From: Aquimarina sp. RZ0
GTDB lineage: Bacteria > Bacteroidota > Bacteroidia > Flavobacteriales > Flavobacteriaceae
Length of the DNA: 64,000 bases
Assembly: GCF_008370685.1 (NCBI RefSeq)
Contig: NZ_VTZU01000033.1
Span: forward strand, 1-64,000
Direction of reading: 5' to 3'
Part shown: positions 1 to 9,325 of the stretch, in pieces
How positions within the stretch are numbered: the first letter of the stretch is position 1
Layout: every line of letters starts with the position of its first letter
Translations under genes and position numbers: made by a program
Notes under the pieces: model-generated
The model's input: only the letters and a program-made list of their open reading frames with translations
Databases searched by the model: none
What the model was told of the DNA's origin: nothing

Positions 1-2
1 TC

Positions 3-101
3 GATCAAAAAAGAAAACTAGGACTAGTGAAAAGAATTAGAAAACAAATTGATAAATTTGGATTAACTAATGATGATTTGCAAATAACTGTAAATCAGTA
101 G
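3..101 (+). CDS. 3' end of an unidentified gene (partial)
   Basis: An open frame enters from the left edge of the window and ends at a TAG at 99-101, giving a 32-residue, lysine-rich tail that contains KQIDKFGLTNDDL. That stretch vaguely resembles the coiled N-terminal half of H-NS-like proteins, but it is too short to name. The stop lies only five bases before the open frame of the next, 5'-truncated T9SS gene begins, so the two genes appear to have been joined by a rearrangement. It may also be a chance frame. The real gene lies outside the window. Confidence 0.3.
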   Translation, partial: DQKRKLGLVKRIRKQIDKFGLTNDDLQITVNQ

Positions 102-106
102 TGTAA

Positions 107-1939
107 TTTTACGTTAGTCAGAATCAAAATGCAAATATTACCAGTCCTTTGCTTACAGCAAAACCAACAGCCATTACATCATCTCCGTTTGGTAGTAATG
201 CTTGGTACATAGGAACTGCCAATGGTGATGTGTTACGTTTATCTAATGTAGGTGTTGGATCTGCAAACTGGACTGCTATCAATACACCTTTTATCGGCTC
301 TATATCCTCTATAAGATTGGGAGCCTCTGTAAATGATATTCTGGTAACCATACATAATTATGGAGTAACCAGTATTTGGGCTTCTACAGATGGTGGTGTA
401 AATTGGGTTAATAAAGAAGGAAATTTACCAGATATTCCTGTTAGGGATATTTTACAGAACCCATTAGATAGAAAAGAAGTGATTATCGCAACGCAATTAG
501 GTATTTGGGTAACTACAAATTTTAATGCGAACACCCCAACCTGGAATCAGTCACAAAATGGGATGAGTGATGTAAGTGTTACTTCATTTGATTATTGGGT
601 ACCAGGAGGTAATGATATTAATAATAGAATTATAGCATCAACATATGGTCGAGGTGTGTTCACAGGTTCTTTTACTGCAAATACGATAGTAGGAAATACC
701 CAGACTTCATTTGTTACCCATAGTATTCCAGGAACAATTGAGGCAGAAAATTATGATAATGGCGGGGAGGGAGTTGCATATAGTGATACGACGACTAATA
801 ATATAGGAGGAAAAGGAAGAATAAATCAAGGTGTAGATGTAGGAAATACTAATGATACCGGTGGAAGTCAATTTGTTGGCTGGTCAGTGAATGGAGAGTG
901 GTTAGAATATACTATTGGCAATGTGACACCAGGAACATATGACATCACTTTTAGAGTGGCAAGTAATGTCGGAAGTACAAAATCTGTAGAAGCGCTTTTA
1001 GGGAATCAAAATCTGGGAACTATTGCCATTGGAAATACAGGTGGATGGCAAAATTTTAGAGATGTAACAATTTCCAATGTCTTAGTTTCTAATGGAATAC
1101 AAAACCAGATACTTAGATTAAATATTACTGGAGGAAATTATAATATCAATTGGGTGAAATTTGAAGCTATAGCAAATCCGCAGACAGCCTTTACTGTCCA
1201 GAATATCCCAGGTACTATTGAAGTAGAGAATTATGATAATGGCGGTCAGGGTATTGCATACAATGATGTAGATACAAGTAATAATGGTGGTCAAGGAAGA
1301 AGAGCAGAAGGTGTGGATGTACAAAATACCACGGATATCGGAGGAGGCGCTAATGTAGGATGGGTGGCTAATGGTGAATGGTTAGAATACACTATTTCTA
1401 ATATTACAGCAGGGACATATGCTATCAATATGAGAGTTGCAAGCCCTAAAAGTACGGCAAAATCTATTCAGGTATCATTGGATGGTGTGAGTCTGGGAAG
1501 TGTTACTGTACCCAATACAGGTGGTTGGCAAAGATGGCAGACTGTTTCAATTCCTGGAGTGTCAGTTACAGCTGGTGCTAATAAAGTACTGCGTTTGGAT
1601 ATTTCTGGTGGGAATTTCAATTTTAACTCTGTAAAATTTAATGCTATTACAAGGAATATAACATCTATTACTACTACCGGTACTGCTCCAGAATTTCATA
1701 AAAAAAATATAAATATATATCCCAATCCTGCAGCAGATAACATACAGATTAATTTTGGTAAACGCACTAGTGTTAAGACAACAGTTCAGATTTTTGATAG
1801 TTTAGGGCGTCTCGTTAAAAGTGCTGAAATAATTGCAAATAATCAATTTATAGATATTCAAAATTTTCCATCCGGATTATATTTTGTTAAACTACAATTT
1901 GAAGATAAATTAATCCAAAAAACAGTTATAAAGCGTTAA
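107..1939 (+). CDS. 5'-truncated T9SS surface protein: propeller remnant, two CBM6 domains, sorting tail
   Basis: The frame is open from 107 (after a TAA at 104-106) to 1939, but it has no ATG near its start; a TTG at 149 is the first possible start. The first ~190 residues read as the last blades of a BNR/VPS10-type beta-propeller (STDGGVNW, TYGRGVF). Two similar carbohydrate-binding modules of the CBM6 type follow (IPGTIEAENYDNGG and IPGTIEVENYDNGG, each with GGW and NGEWLEY). The last ~80 residues are a T9SS type A sorting domain (IYPNPAADN to KTVIKR). Normal relatives have a signal peptide and more propeller blades, which are missing here, so this is probably a broken gene whose 5' part has been lost or replaced. 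If it is expressed from TTG it could not be exported. Confidence 0.75.
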   Translation, partial: FYVSQNQNANITSPLLTAKPTAITSSPFGSNAWYIGTANGDVLRLSNVGVGSANWTAINTPFIGSISSIRLGASVNDILVTIHNYGVTSIWASTDGGVNWVNKEGNLPDIPVRDILQNPLDRKEVIIATQLGIWVTTNFNANTPTWNQSQNGMSDVSVTSFDYWVPGGNDINNRIIASTYGRGVFTGSFTANTIVGNTQTSFVTHSIPGTIEAENYDNGGEGVAYSDTTTNNIGGKGRINQGVDVGNTNDTGGSQFVGWSVNGEWLEYTIGNVTPGTYDITFRVASNVGSTKSVEALLGNQNLGTIAIGNTGGWQNFRDVTISNVLVSNGIQNQILRLNITGGNYNINWVKFEAIANPQTAFTVQNIPGTIEVENYDNGGQGIAYNDVDTSNNGGQGRRAEGVDVQNTTDIGGGANVGWVANGEWLEYTISNITAGTYAINMRVASPKSTAKSIQVSLDGVSLGSVTVPNTGGWQRWQTVSIPGVSVTAGANKVLRLDISGGNFNFNSVKFNAITRNITSITTTGTAPEFHKKNINIYPNPAADNIQINFGKRTSVKTTVQIFDSLGRLVKSAEIIANNQFIDIQNFPSGLYFVKLQFEDKLIQKTVIKR

Positions 1940-1985
1940 TTCGTTTTCATTAAATTAGTTAAAAACAAGTTTAATAGAGTATTTG

Positions 1986-2019
1986 ATTAGAAAACCGGAG
2001 GATTATCCGGTTTTCTAAT
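1986..2019 (+). terminator. Rho-independent terminator after the CBM6 protein
   Basis: Perfect 14-bp inverted repeat (arms 1986-1999 and 2006-2019) with a 6-base loop and an A-rich left and T-rich right flank. It lies 47 bp after the stop codon. The symmetry would let it work in both directions. Confidence 0.85.
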
Positions 2020-2211
2020 TTAAAATTGATATAATTTATAAAGAGAAGTTAGGCTAAAACTAGCTCGGATACTATAATTATTGAAATTTAAGGTGTTTAT
2101 TTTTAGGTGAGTAGGGTTTTTTACAGGTTTTAAATATGTTTTTTTACAACTTATTTAACAATAAACAATTCTATTTTTCTAGTACTTTGTAGCTAAAGAA
2201 AATTATTTTTT

Positions 2212-3339
2212 ATGAATATTGCCATTGTTTGTTATCCAACTTTTGGTGGAAGCGGAGTCGTAGCCACAGAGTTAGGAATTGCATTAGCCAAGTTAAACCA
2301 TCAGGTGCATTTTGTTACGTATAAGCAACCTGTTCGGTTAGGGCTACTTAATCCTAATATTCATTTTCATGAGGTCACTGTCCCAGAATATCCTCTCTTT
2401 CAATACCAACCATATGAATTGGCATTATCAAGTAAATTAGTGAATACTGTAAAAAAATATAATATAGAACTGTTGCACGTGCATTATGCAATTCCGCATG
2501 CGTATGCGGGTTATATGACAAAAGAAATGCTTGCCGAAGAAGGAATTCATATTCCGATGGTTACTACATTACACGGTACTGATATTACACTGGTAGGAAA
2601 TCATCCTTTTTATAAGCCAGCAGTTACATTTAGTATTAATAACAGTGATATAGTAACTTCTGTTTCTCAAAGTTTAAAAGAAGATACATTACGACTTTTT
2701 GATATTAAAAAGAATATAGAAGTGGTGCCTAATTTTATAGACGCCAAGCAAAGAAAAACAAGTTTTACAGATTGCCAGAGAGAATTAATGGCAGCTCCAG
2801 AAGAAAAAATTGTAACGCATATAAGCAATTTTAGACCTGTTAAAAGAATCGTGGATGTCATAGAAATATTTTATAACATTCAGAAAAAAATACCTGCTAA
2901 ATTGTTGATGGTTGGCGATGGACCAGAGCGCGCTCCGGCAGAACAGCAATGTAAAGAATTAGGTATTAAAGATAAAGTTGTTTTTTTGGGGAATAGTAAT
3001 GAGATTGATAAAATACTATGCTTTTCTGATTTGTTTTTATTACCCTCAGAACGAGAAAGTTTTGGGTTAGCTGCCTTAGAAGCAATGGTAAATAAAGTTC
3101 CAGTTATATCTAGTAATGCAGGTGGGATTCCAGAAGTAAATATTGATGGAGTATCCGGATATTTGAGTAATGTTGGTGATGTCAAAGATATGTCTCAAAA
3201 ATCTATTAGTATTCTTCAGAATGATGATACTTTAGAAAAATTTAAAGAAGGTGCATATAAAGAGGCTATGAAATTTGATATTAATAATATTGTTCCTATG
3301 TATGTAGAATTATATGAGCATGCACTTTTAGCCGTATAA
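2212..3339 (+). CDS. bshA: N-acetyl-alpha-D-glucosaminyl L-malate synthase BshA
   Basis: A GT4-family retaining glycosyltransferase of 375 residues, the usual length for BshA. It joins UDP-GlcNAc to L-malate, the first step of bacillithiol synthesis, in the cytoplasm. The N-terminus MNIAIVCYPTFGGSGVVATE carries the glycine-rich loop typical of BshA at residues 12-15. The C-terminal domain has the GT4 signature SERESFGLAALEAMVNKVP followed by NAGGIPE (about residues 279-305), which binds the nucleotide sugar. The ATG at 2212 fits the family N-terminus. It stands alone: the preceding gene is ended by a strong hairpin and the next gene is convergent. Other bsh genes are not in the window. Bacillithiol is the common low-molecular-weight thiol of many Bacteroidetes. 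Confidence 0.93.
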   Translation: MNIAIVCYPTFGGSGVVATELGIALAKLNHQVHFVTYKQPVRLGLLNPNIHFHEVTVPEYPLFQYQPYELALSSKLVNTVKKYNIELLHVHYAIPHAYAGYMTKEMLAEEGIHIPMVTTLHGTDITLVGNHPFYKPAVTFSINNSDIVTSVSQSLKEDTLRLFDIKKNIEVVPNFIDAKQRKTSFTDCQRELMAAPEEKIVTHISNFRPVKRIVDVIEIFYNIQKKIPAKLLMVGDGPERAPAEQQCKELGIKDKVVFLGNSNEIDKILCFSDLFLLPSERESFGLAALEAMVNKVPVISSNAGGIPEVNIDGVSGYLSNVGDVKDMSQKSISILQNDDTLEKFKEGAYKEAMKFDINNIVPMYVELYEHALLAV

Positions 3340-3798
3340 TAATGTTCTTTTCTTACAGTAAACAGTTGATTCAATAGCAGAAACAATACTATAAAAATCA
3401 TAGTTTGATTAATCCTAGGCATCCCAGTTTGTGAAATTCTGATAAGAATTTTGTGTTAAAAACAAACGTTTTATATTTAAACACTTATTTACCATTTAGA
3501 GGTTTTATACGATTTGTGATTAAAAAATTCGTATAAATTCATTGAATTATTTTTTCTTTATGCAAGGCAAAAAAATCAAGCATAGCTATAGCTACGGTTT
3601 ATTTTTTAAACGAAGTAGAAAGGAAAAAGAAACGATGAATATGCGAAATTTTTAGTTATAAATCGTATTAATCCTTTACATTACTAAAAATCGATCTCAG
3701 ATTAAAAAGTAAAAAGGCTGAATATTCTTTGTTTTGTAACTTAGAAAATTCAACCTATTTACGATTCAAAAATAAGGTTTATTAGAATTGACTTATTT
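3340..3798. other. Convergent intergenic region with a 162-bp palindromic repeat
   Basis: This gap lies between bshA and the M36 protease gene, which point at each other. It contains the first type I palindromic element (3507-3668). Outside that element I see only AT-rich DNA with no gene, no clear promoter and no other strong hairpin. Confidence 0.8.
3507..3668 (+). repeat. 162-bp palindromic intergenic repeat, type I, copy A
   Basis: The element begins ATACGATTTGTGATT and ends AGTTATAAATCGTAT, so its ends are inverted repeats. The two halves are imperfect reverse complements around the palindrome AGCTATAGCT, so the whole unit can fold into one long hairpin. It is identical by eye over all 162 bp to copies at 19494-19655 (inverted) and 51929-52090. 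The ends can be read as TA-flanked, which would fit TA target duplication; this is inference. It has no coding capacity. Confidence 0.93.
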
Positions 3799-6700
3799 TT
3801 ATTGTATTACCAGTTTTTTCAAGACAGGTTCTTCTCCCTGACTTTTAATCTTAATCAGATAAATTCCTGATCCTAATAAAAAGTTTTTGGTAGAAATACT
3901 GTTTACTCCAGGTATTAATTGCACCTGCGCTTTTTTACTTCCTAAAATATCATAGATGGTTGCGGTCATATTTTCAGTACTTGTGGTACTTACAAATATT
4001 TCGAATACATCTGAGGTAGGATTTGGATATAATGTAAAAAGAGCTTCAGGATCCACTTCTTTATCAGTACCGGTAAAACTATCATCTAAATTAGAAGAAG
4101 CTTCTATTTTGATAGAAGAAGCAAGGTCATTAAAAGACTCATTGGTTAAACAGCTGTTATCTCCGGTTAATTCTAATGTTCTTCCTCGTAAGCTGTGTTG
4201 ATAAATTGTTGCTTTAAGACCAGAAGGTACACGAATTGAAGAAAGCTGATCATTAGGGAATCTTGCTATAAAGTCTTGAAAATTATAGGTTCCAACTCCA
4301 AACGTGGCACTTTGACCGTTAAAATTACAATCTGCATATACAGTTGCTACAGAAGAATTTCCCTGAGCCAATGTCCCCTGAACTTCGACTTCTGCTAAGC
4401 TTAAGAAGTTTGAATTGTTACGACGTACCATAATGTAACGAGCTCTTCTTCCAATATTAGGGAATGCATTACGTGCAATATCATTTAGATCTCCGATTCT
4501 AACATAATCGGTAGGATTGGTACTATTGACAAGTCCTACATAAACACTTGCACCACTTATTCGATTTGTACAGCAGTCTGTTCTATTATAAACATTGATA
4601 GAAGAAATATTATAGACAGCTTGCAGATCTACTCTCCACCATCCAACTTCTCTATTCGTATGAGTTACAGAACTATCACGATAATTACCATTGGTATTAC
4701 CATCTACTGCTCTGGAAGGGACTCCTCCAAAACCTAGAGAGGATTGTGTTGCAGGTTTACCAACGGCTATATGACTTGCTGATGCAGATCTGACTATTAC
4801 AGTAATAGTATTTTCTGATGTTGCTCCATCATTGTCTGTGGCAACAGCTCTAAGCGAGTAGGTACCTGCTCTTAAATTTTGTAGTGACGTATCACTTTGA
4901 TTAGCACCTCCCCATTCATAGGGCACGAAGTTTTCTTGACGAACTAAATTTCCATTAAGAAATAATCTAACATTTGCAATACTTCCATCACTATCTGTTG
5001 CATTTACAGTTACAGAAAGCGTTGTTGAAACATCGAATACTTGGTTGTTAGTGGGTTGAGCAAAAGAAACTGTTGGAGCTTGATTACCGCCACCTCCATC
5101 ACAAGGATTTACAAACGAAACTGTCTGGTCATTTTGTCCGTTAGTCCCGCCATTGTTATTTTCATTAGCACCTTGTCCAACACCTCTAGCAGCAAAGGCT
5201 CCCCAAATTAAACATTCATATCGACCTCCATATAAATCTTGATCAGCTCTAAGAATACCATCTCTACCAGCTACATATCCAGGATTGTTAGCAGTATTTT
5301 TAAGACCTTCTATTACCAAAGCCATCGCAATATTATTTCCTCCGGTTCCATTATAAAAATCAGAGTCAAAACCTTCTTGATCAATTAATGCCCAAGTCAT
5401 GTCCCATAAAATCGTAGCAAAACCATATCCCACACCATGCGGTCTTCTCAGAGAATTGACATCTGCATAGTCCGTATCATTAATTCTTCTATCAGTAGAA
5501 TACTGCGTGGGTCTGATCCCTCTGCCTGTTGTAGGTTGTCCGGTAACATATGTACCAACACCTCTTCCTGTTCTTCCATTGTCACCAGGCTTTAAAGTAA
5601 TCATTAATCCAAACCAATCAGACCATCCTTCTCCCATTTGTTCTGAACCTCCCAAAGCATTTCTACTAGGACCTCCAACTAATCTGGTAGAAATACCATG
5701 ACCATATTCATGCGCAATTACTACATTATCAAAATCCCCATCTCTTGTAGGATTCGTCCATAAAAACATTTGCATTCTTGGATTAGATCCATCTGGTGGA
5801 GTTCCGAAATTAGCATTATTTGTACCACTCCCATCTTGAGCATCAGCACTTACAGAATCACTTCCTCTTCCACCATTTCCATAGTTATTTTCCTGGAAAT
5901 TTCCACTTGCTTCATCAAATCCATACTGATACCAGATATCGTGCATAATATTATTCCAGTAAAATAAATTTGTAATTGCAGCACTTCTGTAGGAACTAGG
6001 TTGTTGATTAAAATTCAAAGGAAAATTAAAGTCAAGTCCCCCTCCGCCATCGGGAGCAAAGCCAGTTCCATTATTACCATTACTATCATCTTGTGCCCAA
6101 ACGTTGTTACCTCTGGTAATAGTAAATTCTGCTCCAGTACGCCCATTAGTATCATGCCATCCAAAAGGTGAGGCTGATGTATTTGCAGGATCATTGACAA
6201 TGGCTCGGTTACCGTGATTCGGACTTTCTACCGGAATAGGAAATACATTATATGAATCAGGAGCTAATGCTGCCGTAGGTGCCATTTCTACTGTAGGAAC
6301 CGTCTTAGTTTCTAAAACTGATCCGTGACCGTGAGTCTCATGGGATGCATCGCCAAAATTACAAGAGATAACCCAATCTTCTGTATGTATAATTTTTCCA
6401 GAGCTGGCATCTACATTTTCATTCCACCAATGCTGTCCGTCTTCCTGATAAACATTGACTCTCCAGGTAAGCACTAATTCATCATTATGAAGCATATATA
6501 CCTGATCTACCTGAATTGGTTCTGATGACATTCCTGTATTTGAAAATTCAAATACTCCTTTGGATTTTTGTGAAGACTTGCTTAGCAGTGGTGATTTAAG
6601 ATTATGTGATTGAATCACTTTTCTAATGGCATCTTCTACAGAAATAGGATTTCCTCTAATAATAGAAGCTCTGGAGCTGGCATCAGGTACAAATTGATTA

Positions 6701-6996
6701 ATCTCCCAGATGACATCCTGATTATTTTCTACTGTTAGCTTGTAGGTTGCAAATTGAATAGGAATATCATCGTACTGTTGTTGCACATAGACGTGCTGAA
6801 TATTTGGGTTTAGCGACGGGACTACATCCGTTACAATAAAATTCTTAAAATCAGATTCTGTGAAGTTTCCCTTTGCAAAACTAATTTTACTTTTGAAATA
6901 TTCATCTACAATATTCTTAATGTTGTTTTGGTTTTGTGAAAACATTGTTTGCCCTATTATAAACATAATAAAGACAAACGCGTACATTTTTTTCAT
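3799..6996 (-). CDS. T9SS-secreted M36 (fungalysin) metalloprotease with lectin and crystallin domains
   Basis: Start chosen at 6996 because MKKMYAFVFIMFIIGQ is a good signal peptide; an upstream ATG at 7053 only adds unrelated residues. The product is 1065 residues. In order it has a fungalysin/thermolysin-type propeptide, a PepSY-like segment, an M36 catalytic domain with the zinc motif HEYGH at residues 429-433, an Ig-like domain (PTVSFAQPTNNQVF), a fucolectin-type F5/8C domain (GWWRVDL, YNRTDCC), a beta/gamma-crystallin domain with a calcium-type NDQLSS motif, and a T9SS sorting tail (LYPNPTSDVFEI). It should digest extracellular protein while held to sugars or the cell surface. The fucolectin plus crystallin pair is an uncommon addition. 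It ends convergent to bshA. Confidence 0.92.
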   Translation of the reverse strand: MKKMYAFVFIMFIIGQTMFSQNQNNIKNIVDEYFKSKISFAKGNFTESDFKNFIVTDVVPSLNPNIQHVYVQQQYDDIPIQFATYKLTVENNQDVIWEINQFVPDASSRASIIRGNPISVEDAIRKVIQSHNLKSPLLSKSSQKSKGVFEFSNTGMSSEPIQVDQVYMLHNDELVLTWRVNVYQEDGQHWWNENVDASSGKIIHTEDWVISCNFGDASHETHGHGSVLETKTVPTVEMAPTAALAPDSYNVFPIPVESPNHGNRAIVNDPANTSASPFGWHDTNGRTGAEFTITRGNNVWAQDDSNGNNGTGFAPDGGGGLDFNFPLNFNQQPSSYRSAAITNLFYWNNIMHDIWYQYGFDEASGNFQENNYGNGGRGSDSVSADAQDGSGTNNANFGTPPDGSNPRMQMFLWTNPTRDGDFDNVVIAHEYGHGISTRLVGGPSRNALGGSEQMGEGWSDWFGLMITLKPGDNGRTGRGVGTYVTGQPTTGRGIRPTQYSTDRRINDTDYADVNSLRRPHGVGYGFATILWDMTWALIDQEGFDSDFYNGTGGNNIAMALVIEGLKNTANNPGYVAGRDGILRADQDLYGGRYECLIWGAFAARGVGQGANENNNGGTNGQNDQTVSFVNPCDGGGGNQAPTVSFAQPTNNQVFDVSTTLSVTVNATDSDGSIANVRLFLNGNLVRQENFVPYEWGGANQSDTSLQNLRAGTYSLRAVATDNDGATSENTITVIVRSASASHIAVGKPATQSSLGFGGVPSRAVDGNTNGNYRDSSVTHTNREVGWWRVDLQAVYNISSINVYNRTDCCTNRISGASVYVGLVNSTNPTDYVRIGDLNDIARNAFPNIGRRARYIMVRRNNSNFLSLAEVEVQGTLAQGNSSVATVYADCNFNGQSATFGVGTYNFQDFIARFPNDQLSSIRVPSGLKATIYQHSLRGRTLELTGDNSCLTNESFNDLASSIKIEASSNLDDSFTGTDKEVDPEALFTLYPNPTSDVFEIFVSTTSTENMTATIYDILGSKKAQVQLIPGVNSISTKNFLLGSGIYLIKIKSQGEEPVLKKLVIQ

Positions 6997-7767
6997 TTTA
7001 TAAAAATTTGAGTTTGTGTATTTTAAAATTAAAAAAAAGTTAATACATAGCAACTAAATTATTGTAAAACAGAAGTATATGATAAGTTTTATGAACCATA
7101 TCATAAGAATAATTGATACCGTGTATGGATTAAGTGTTAATGAATTACTCTATCAGAAAACTAGAGTTTCTATTGTTTTAGAAAGCTCAAGCTTTATGTA
7201 TAATCCATCATTTGTGTGTTTTTTCCCTCAATGAAAACGATTACTTAATCACTGTTATTTTTGTTTCTGATGATTTTTTTTTGGCTAATTAAAAAAGAAA
7301 TTAGAAATTTGATTAACTTTTGTTTAAAAAACATAAACAACTTCTGCTTCTATGTATAATTTAATTTTAAGAATGTGTTTATAAACAATCATTTACAGTG
7401 CCAAGTAAGTTTGTAACTGGATAATAAAATAAACTCATTTCAATTTTTTATCTAAATAAGAGATTGCAGGTGGTTTGGCTGACTTTAAAACCAGAAATAG
7501 AAGAATAGGATAAGAGAGATGGTAATTTATATCAAAAAAACTCCTAAACACGATAGTATTTAGGAATTTTTTTAAACTATATTTTTATAACAGTTCTTTG
7601 ATGAAGTCACCGAAAACTGAATGAAATTATTTTTAATTCGTACAAGAAAGAAAATTCACTGGATAGCAGTGCTATCGATGTTTTTTATTTCTATTTGTGA
7701 ACAACTAGAAATGATTTTAGCGGGTAATTTCATTAGAGAAATGGTATTGTTACAATTTTCAAGACTT
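6997..7767. other. Intergenic region without a supported gene
   Basis: About 770 bp of AT-rich DNA upstream of the M36 gene. It should hold the protease promoter (near 7000-7200) and a bidirectional hairpin at 7533-7572. One short plus-strand frame (7621-7824) runs into the antisense of the next gene and was rejected. Confidence 0.6.
7533..7572. terminator. Hairpin with A and T tracts (bidirectional terminator-like)
   Basis: Arms TCCTAAA (7541-7547) and TTTAGGA (7558-7564), flanked by an A run on the left and a T run on the right, so it could terminate on either strand. The only nearby gene reading into it is the barrel protein, which stops ~195 bp upstream on the minus strand. Confidence 0.55.
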
Positions 7768-8262
7768 TTAATTAAACTGATATCTTGCACTTATCCCAAA
7801 ATTGAATATGATATCATCATCTAGAATTTTATCAAAAAAGAATTCTGGTCTAAAATCAAAAGATATTAATAAAGGAAAATCAAAGTTATACTCAAGACCA
7901 ATGTCACCAGTGACAAAACCAAAAACCTCAAGATCGTCATCTCCATCAAAATCACTGTCAAAATCTGCCAAGCCGCCACCAATTCCTGGACCAACATACC
8001 AATTGAGCCCTTCATTGATATTAAAAACCCATTGATACATTCCTATTAATTTAATTGCGCTAAAACCATTTACTCCTCGTAATCCAGCATTTAATTCAAT
8101 ACGATTATTCGAGCCTAAAGCTGCTTGATAAGAAGCTTCTGCCCAGAAACCATCACTCTCTGTAAGTCGCAAACCAATAGTATGTTCAGAAATATCCTGA
8201 GATTGAACGGTAGTAATTGAAACCATTAGAAATGTGATAAGGAAAAAAAAATGTTTTGTCAT
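7768..8262 (-). CDS. Small outer-membrane beta-barrel-like protein
   Basis: A 164-residue protein. Start set at 8262, where MTKHFFFLITFLMVSITTVQSQ forms a signal peptide with a typical S-Q cleavage region; the longer frame from 8325 adds a charged, non-signal stretch. The mature part alternates polar and non-polar residues in beta-strand fashion (IGLRLTESDGFWAEASYQ) and ends in ISARYQFN, the aromatic C-terminus seen in outer-membrane barrels. An acidic loop (FDSDFDGDDDLE) may bind calcium. No substrate can be named. It follows hglS on the same strand after ~90 bp and may be cotranscribed or independent. Confidence 0.72.
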   Translation of the reverse strand: MTKHFFFLITFLMVSITTVQSQDISEHTIGLRLTESDGFWAEASYQAALGSNNRIELNAGLRGVNGFSAIKLIGMYQWVFNINEGLNWYVGPGIGGGLADFDSDFDGDDDLEVFGFVTGDIGLEYNFDFPLLISFDFRPEFFFDKILDDDIIFNFGISARYQFN

Positions 8263-8352
8263 AGTGCTTTTGTTTTTATGAGACCACAATATAACGTATG
8301 ATCTTATTTTTTTATGCAATGACAATACTTAATATTTTGTTAATTTACGGTT

Positions 8353-9165
8353 TTACCTGCCTTGTAATTTCATATCTGTACTTTCGAAAATTTTGTCTGC
8401 TGAGTTTGCAATGAAACCTGTAAATAATTGATCATTTTCTTTTTTATATCTATAGGCAAACTCATAATAGCAAGAAGTGATTTCTTTTGTTCCTTCCAGA
8501 AAATTCATGGGGATGATATCTGCCAAAATGCTAGATTGTTCTAACAGTTGAGATGGACTTCCTTTAATTTCTCCTCCAGAAGAGTTTAATGTAAAATCAT
8601 TACTTTTCAGGAATTCATTGACACCAGACAAGTCCTCAAACCCTTCCAGCTTGTTTACATCAATCGTAAAGTGATTGGAGCAAAACCCGTGTGCATACAT
8701 CCAGGCTGCGTATTCTGATTCAGACTGTAATGTCTGGTAAGTTTTGTATGATGGAGTGTCCCAAAGCCTTCCTTTTAAGATTAAATCTTCCTGCTGTAAA
8801 ACAGAAATATCTACAGAATCCAGAATTTCTTTGATCGTTTCTTGCAATTCAATCGAAAATTTGTGAGTTAATAATTGACTGATAAATATTTTAGGAGCAT
8901 CTGGGTTTGTTTTATGCTCATAATGTTTAGCATATAATTTTTTAGCTTCAAAATGATATTCACCCATTTCTTTAAAGCCCATTTTTATGAATGGTTTAGC
9001 TAATACTTCTATATTAATTCTGTAATCATCAAAAGTTCTAATAGCGATGTGATCATTGTATACAGAAGTGCCTTCTTTTTCCAGAAGAGATTTAATTCTC
9101 TTAGCAGATGGAGTTTTTAAAGTGTATTGTTTCCAGAGTTCTTCAAAAAATAAAGTAGTATCCAT
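8353..9165 (-). CDS. hglS: DUF1338 family protein, probable 2-oxoadipate dioxygenase/decarboxylase (HglS-like)
   Basis: A 270-residue member of DUF1338. In Pseudomonas putida this family is the Fe(II) enzyme HglS, which converts 2-oxoadipate to D-2-hydroxyglutarate in lysine breakdown. This version is much shorter than HglS, like other Bacteroidetes members. The expected metal ligands are visible: His in YNDHIAIRTF (H39), His in CSNHFTID and Glu in YYEFAYRYK near the C-terminus. A flavobacterial -7 box lies 20 bp upstream on the minus strand (9186-9193). It is divergent from an Lrp-type regulator and a YdiJ-like D-2-hydroxyglutarate dehydrogenase, which strongly supports the role. The gene symbol is by homology. 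Confidence 0.8.
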   Translation of the reverse strand: MDTTLFFEELWKQYTLKTPSAKRIKSLLEKEGTSVYNDHIAIRTFDDYRINIEVLAKPFIKMGFKEMGEYHFEAKKLYAKHYEHKTNPDAPKIFISQLLTHKFSIELQETIKEILDSVDISVLQQEDLILKGRLWDTPSYKTYQTLQSESEYAAWMYAHGFCSNHFTIDVNKLEGFEDLSGVNEFLKSNDFTLNSSGGEIKGSPSQLLEQSSILADIIPMNFLEGTKEITSCYYEFAYRYKKENDQLFTGFIANSADKIFESTDMKLQGR

Positions 9166-9185
9166 GGTTTATTCTTTTTTTAATG

Positions 9186-9193
9186 CAAATTTA
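9186..9193 (-). promoter_or_regulatory. -7 promoter box of the DUF1338 gene
   Basis: CAAATTTA on the plus strand reads TAAATTTG on the minus strand, a full match to the Bacteroidetes consensus TAnnTTTG, 20 bp before the start codon. The divergent gap 9166-9325 is the likely Lrp binding region. Confidence 0.5.
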
Positions 9194-9325
9194 TTTATTT
9201 TTGACTTTATTTGTCATTTTAAAAGAGAATATTAATTAGTTTTGATTTTATTTTGTGTCAATTTGGTTTTATATAAATCATGAATTTTTACTTTGAGATA
9301 TGAATCTTCTAAATTTTAATTACTT

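Noticed and set aside
1-106. Transposase or insertion-sequence end at the left edge
   Set aside because: The 32-residue tail has no transposase motif and no terminal inverted repeat could be identified in the 100 bp available.
3216-3422. 68-residue minus-strand ORF overlapping the bshA 3' end
   Set aside because: Overlaps the conserved BshA C-terminus in antisense and has no family signal.
5507-6200. Several ORFs of 60-65 residues on both strands inside the M36 gene
   Set aside because: They are shadows of the long glycine- and asparagine-rich protease gene.
7621-7824. 67-residue plus-strand ORF
   Set aside because: It runs into the antisense strand of the barrel protein gene, has no signal of its own and no recognisable family; likely chance.
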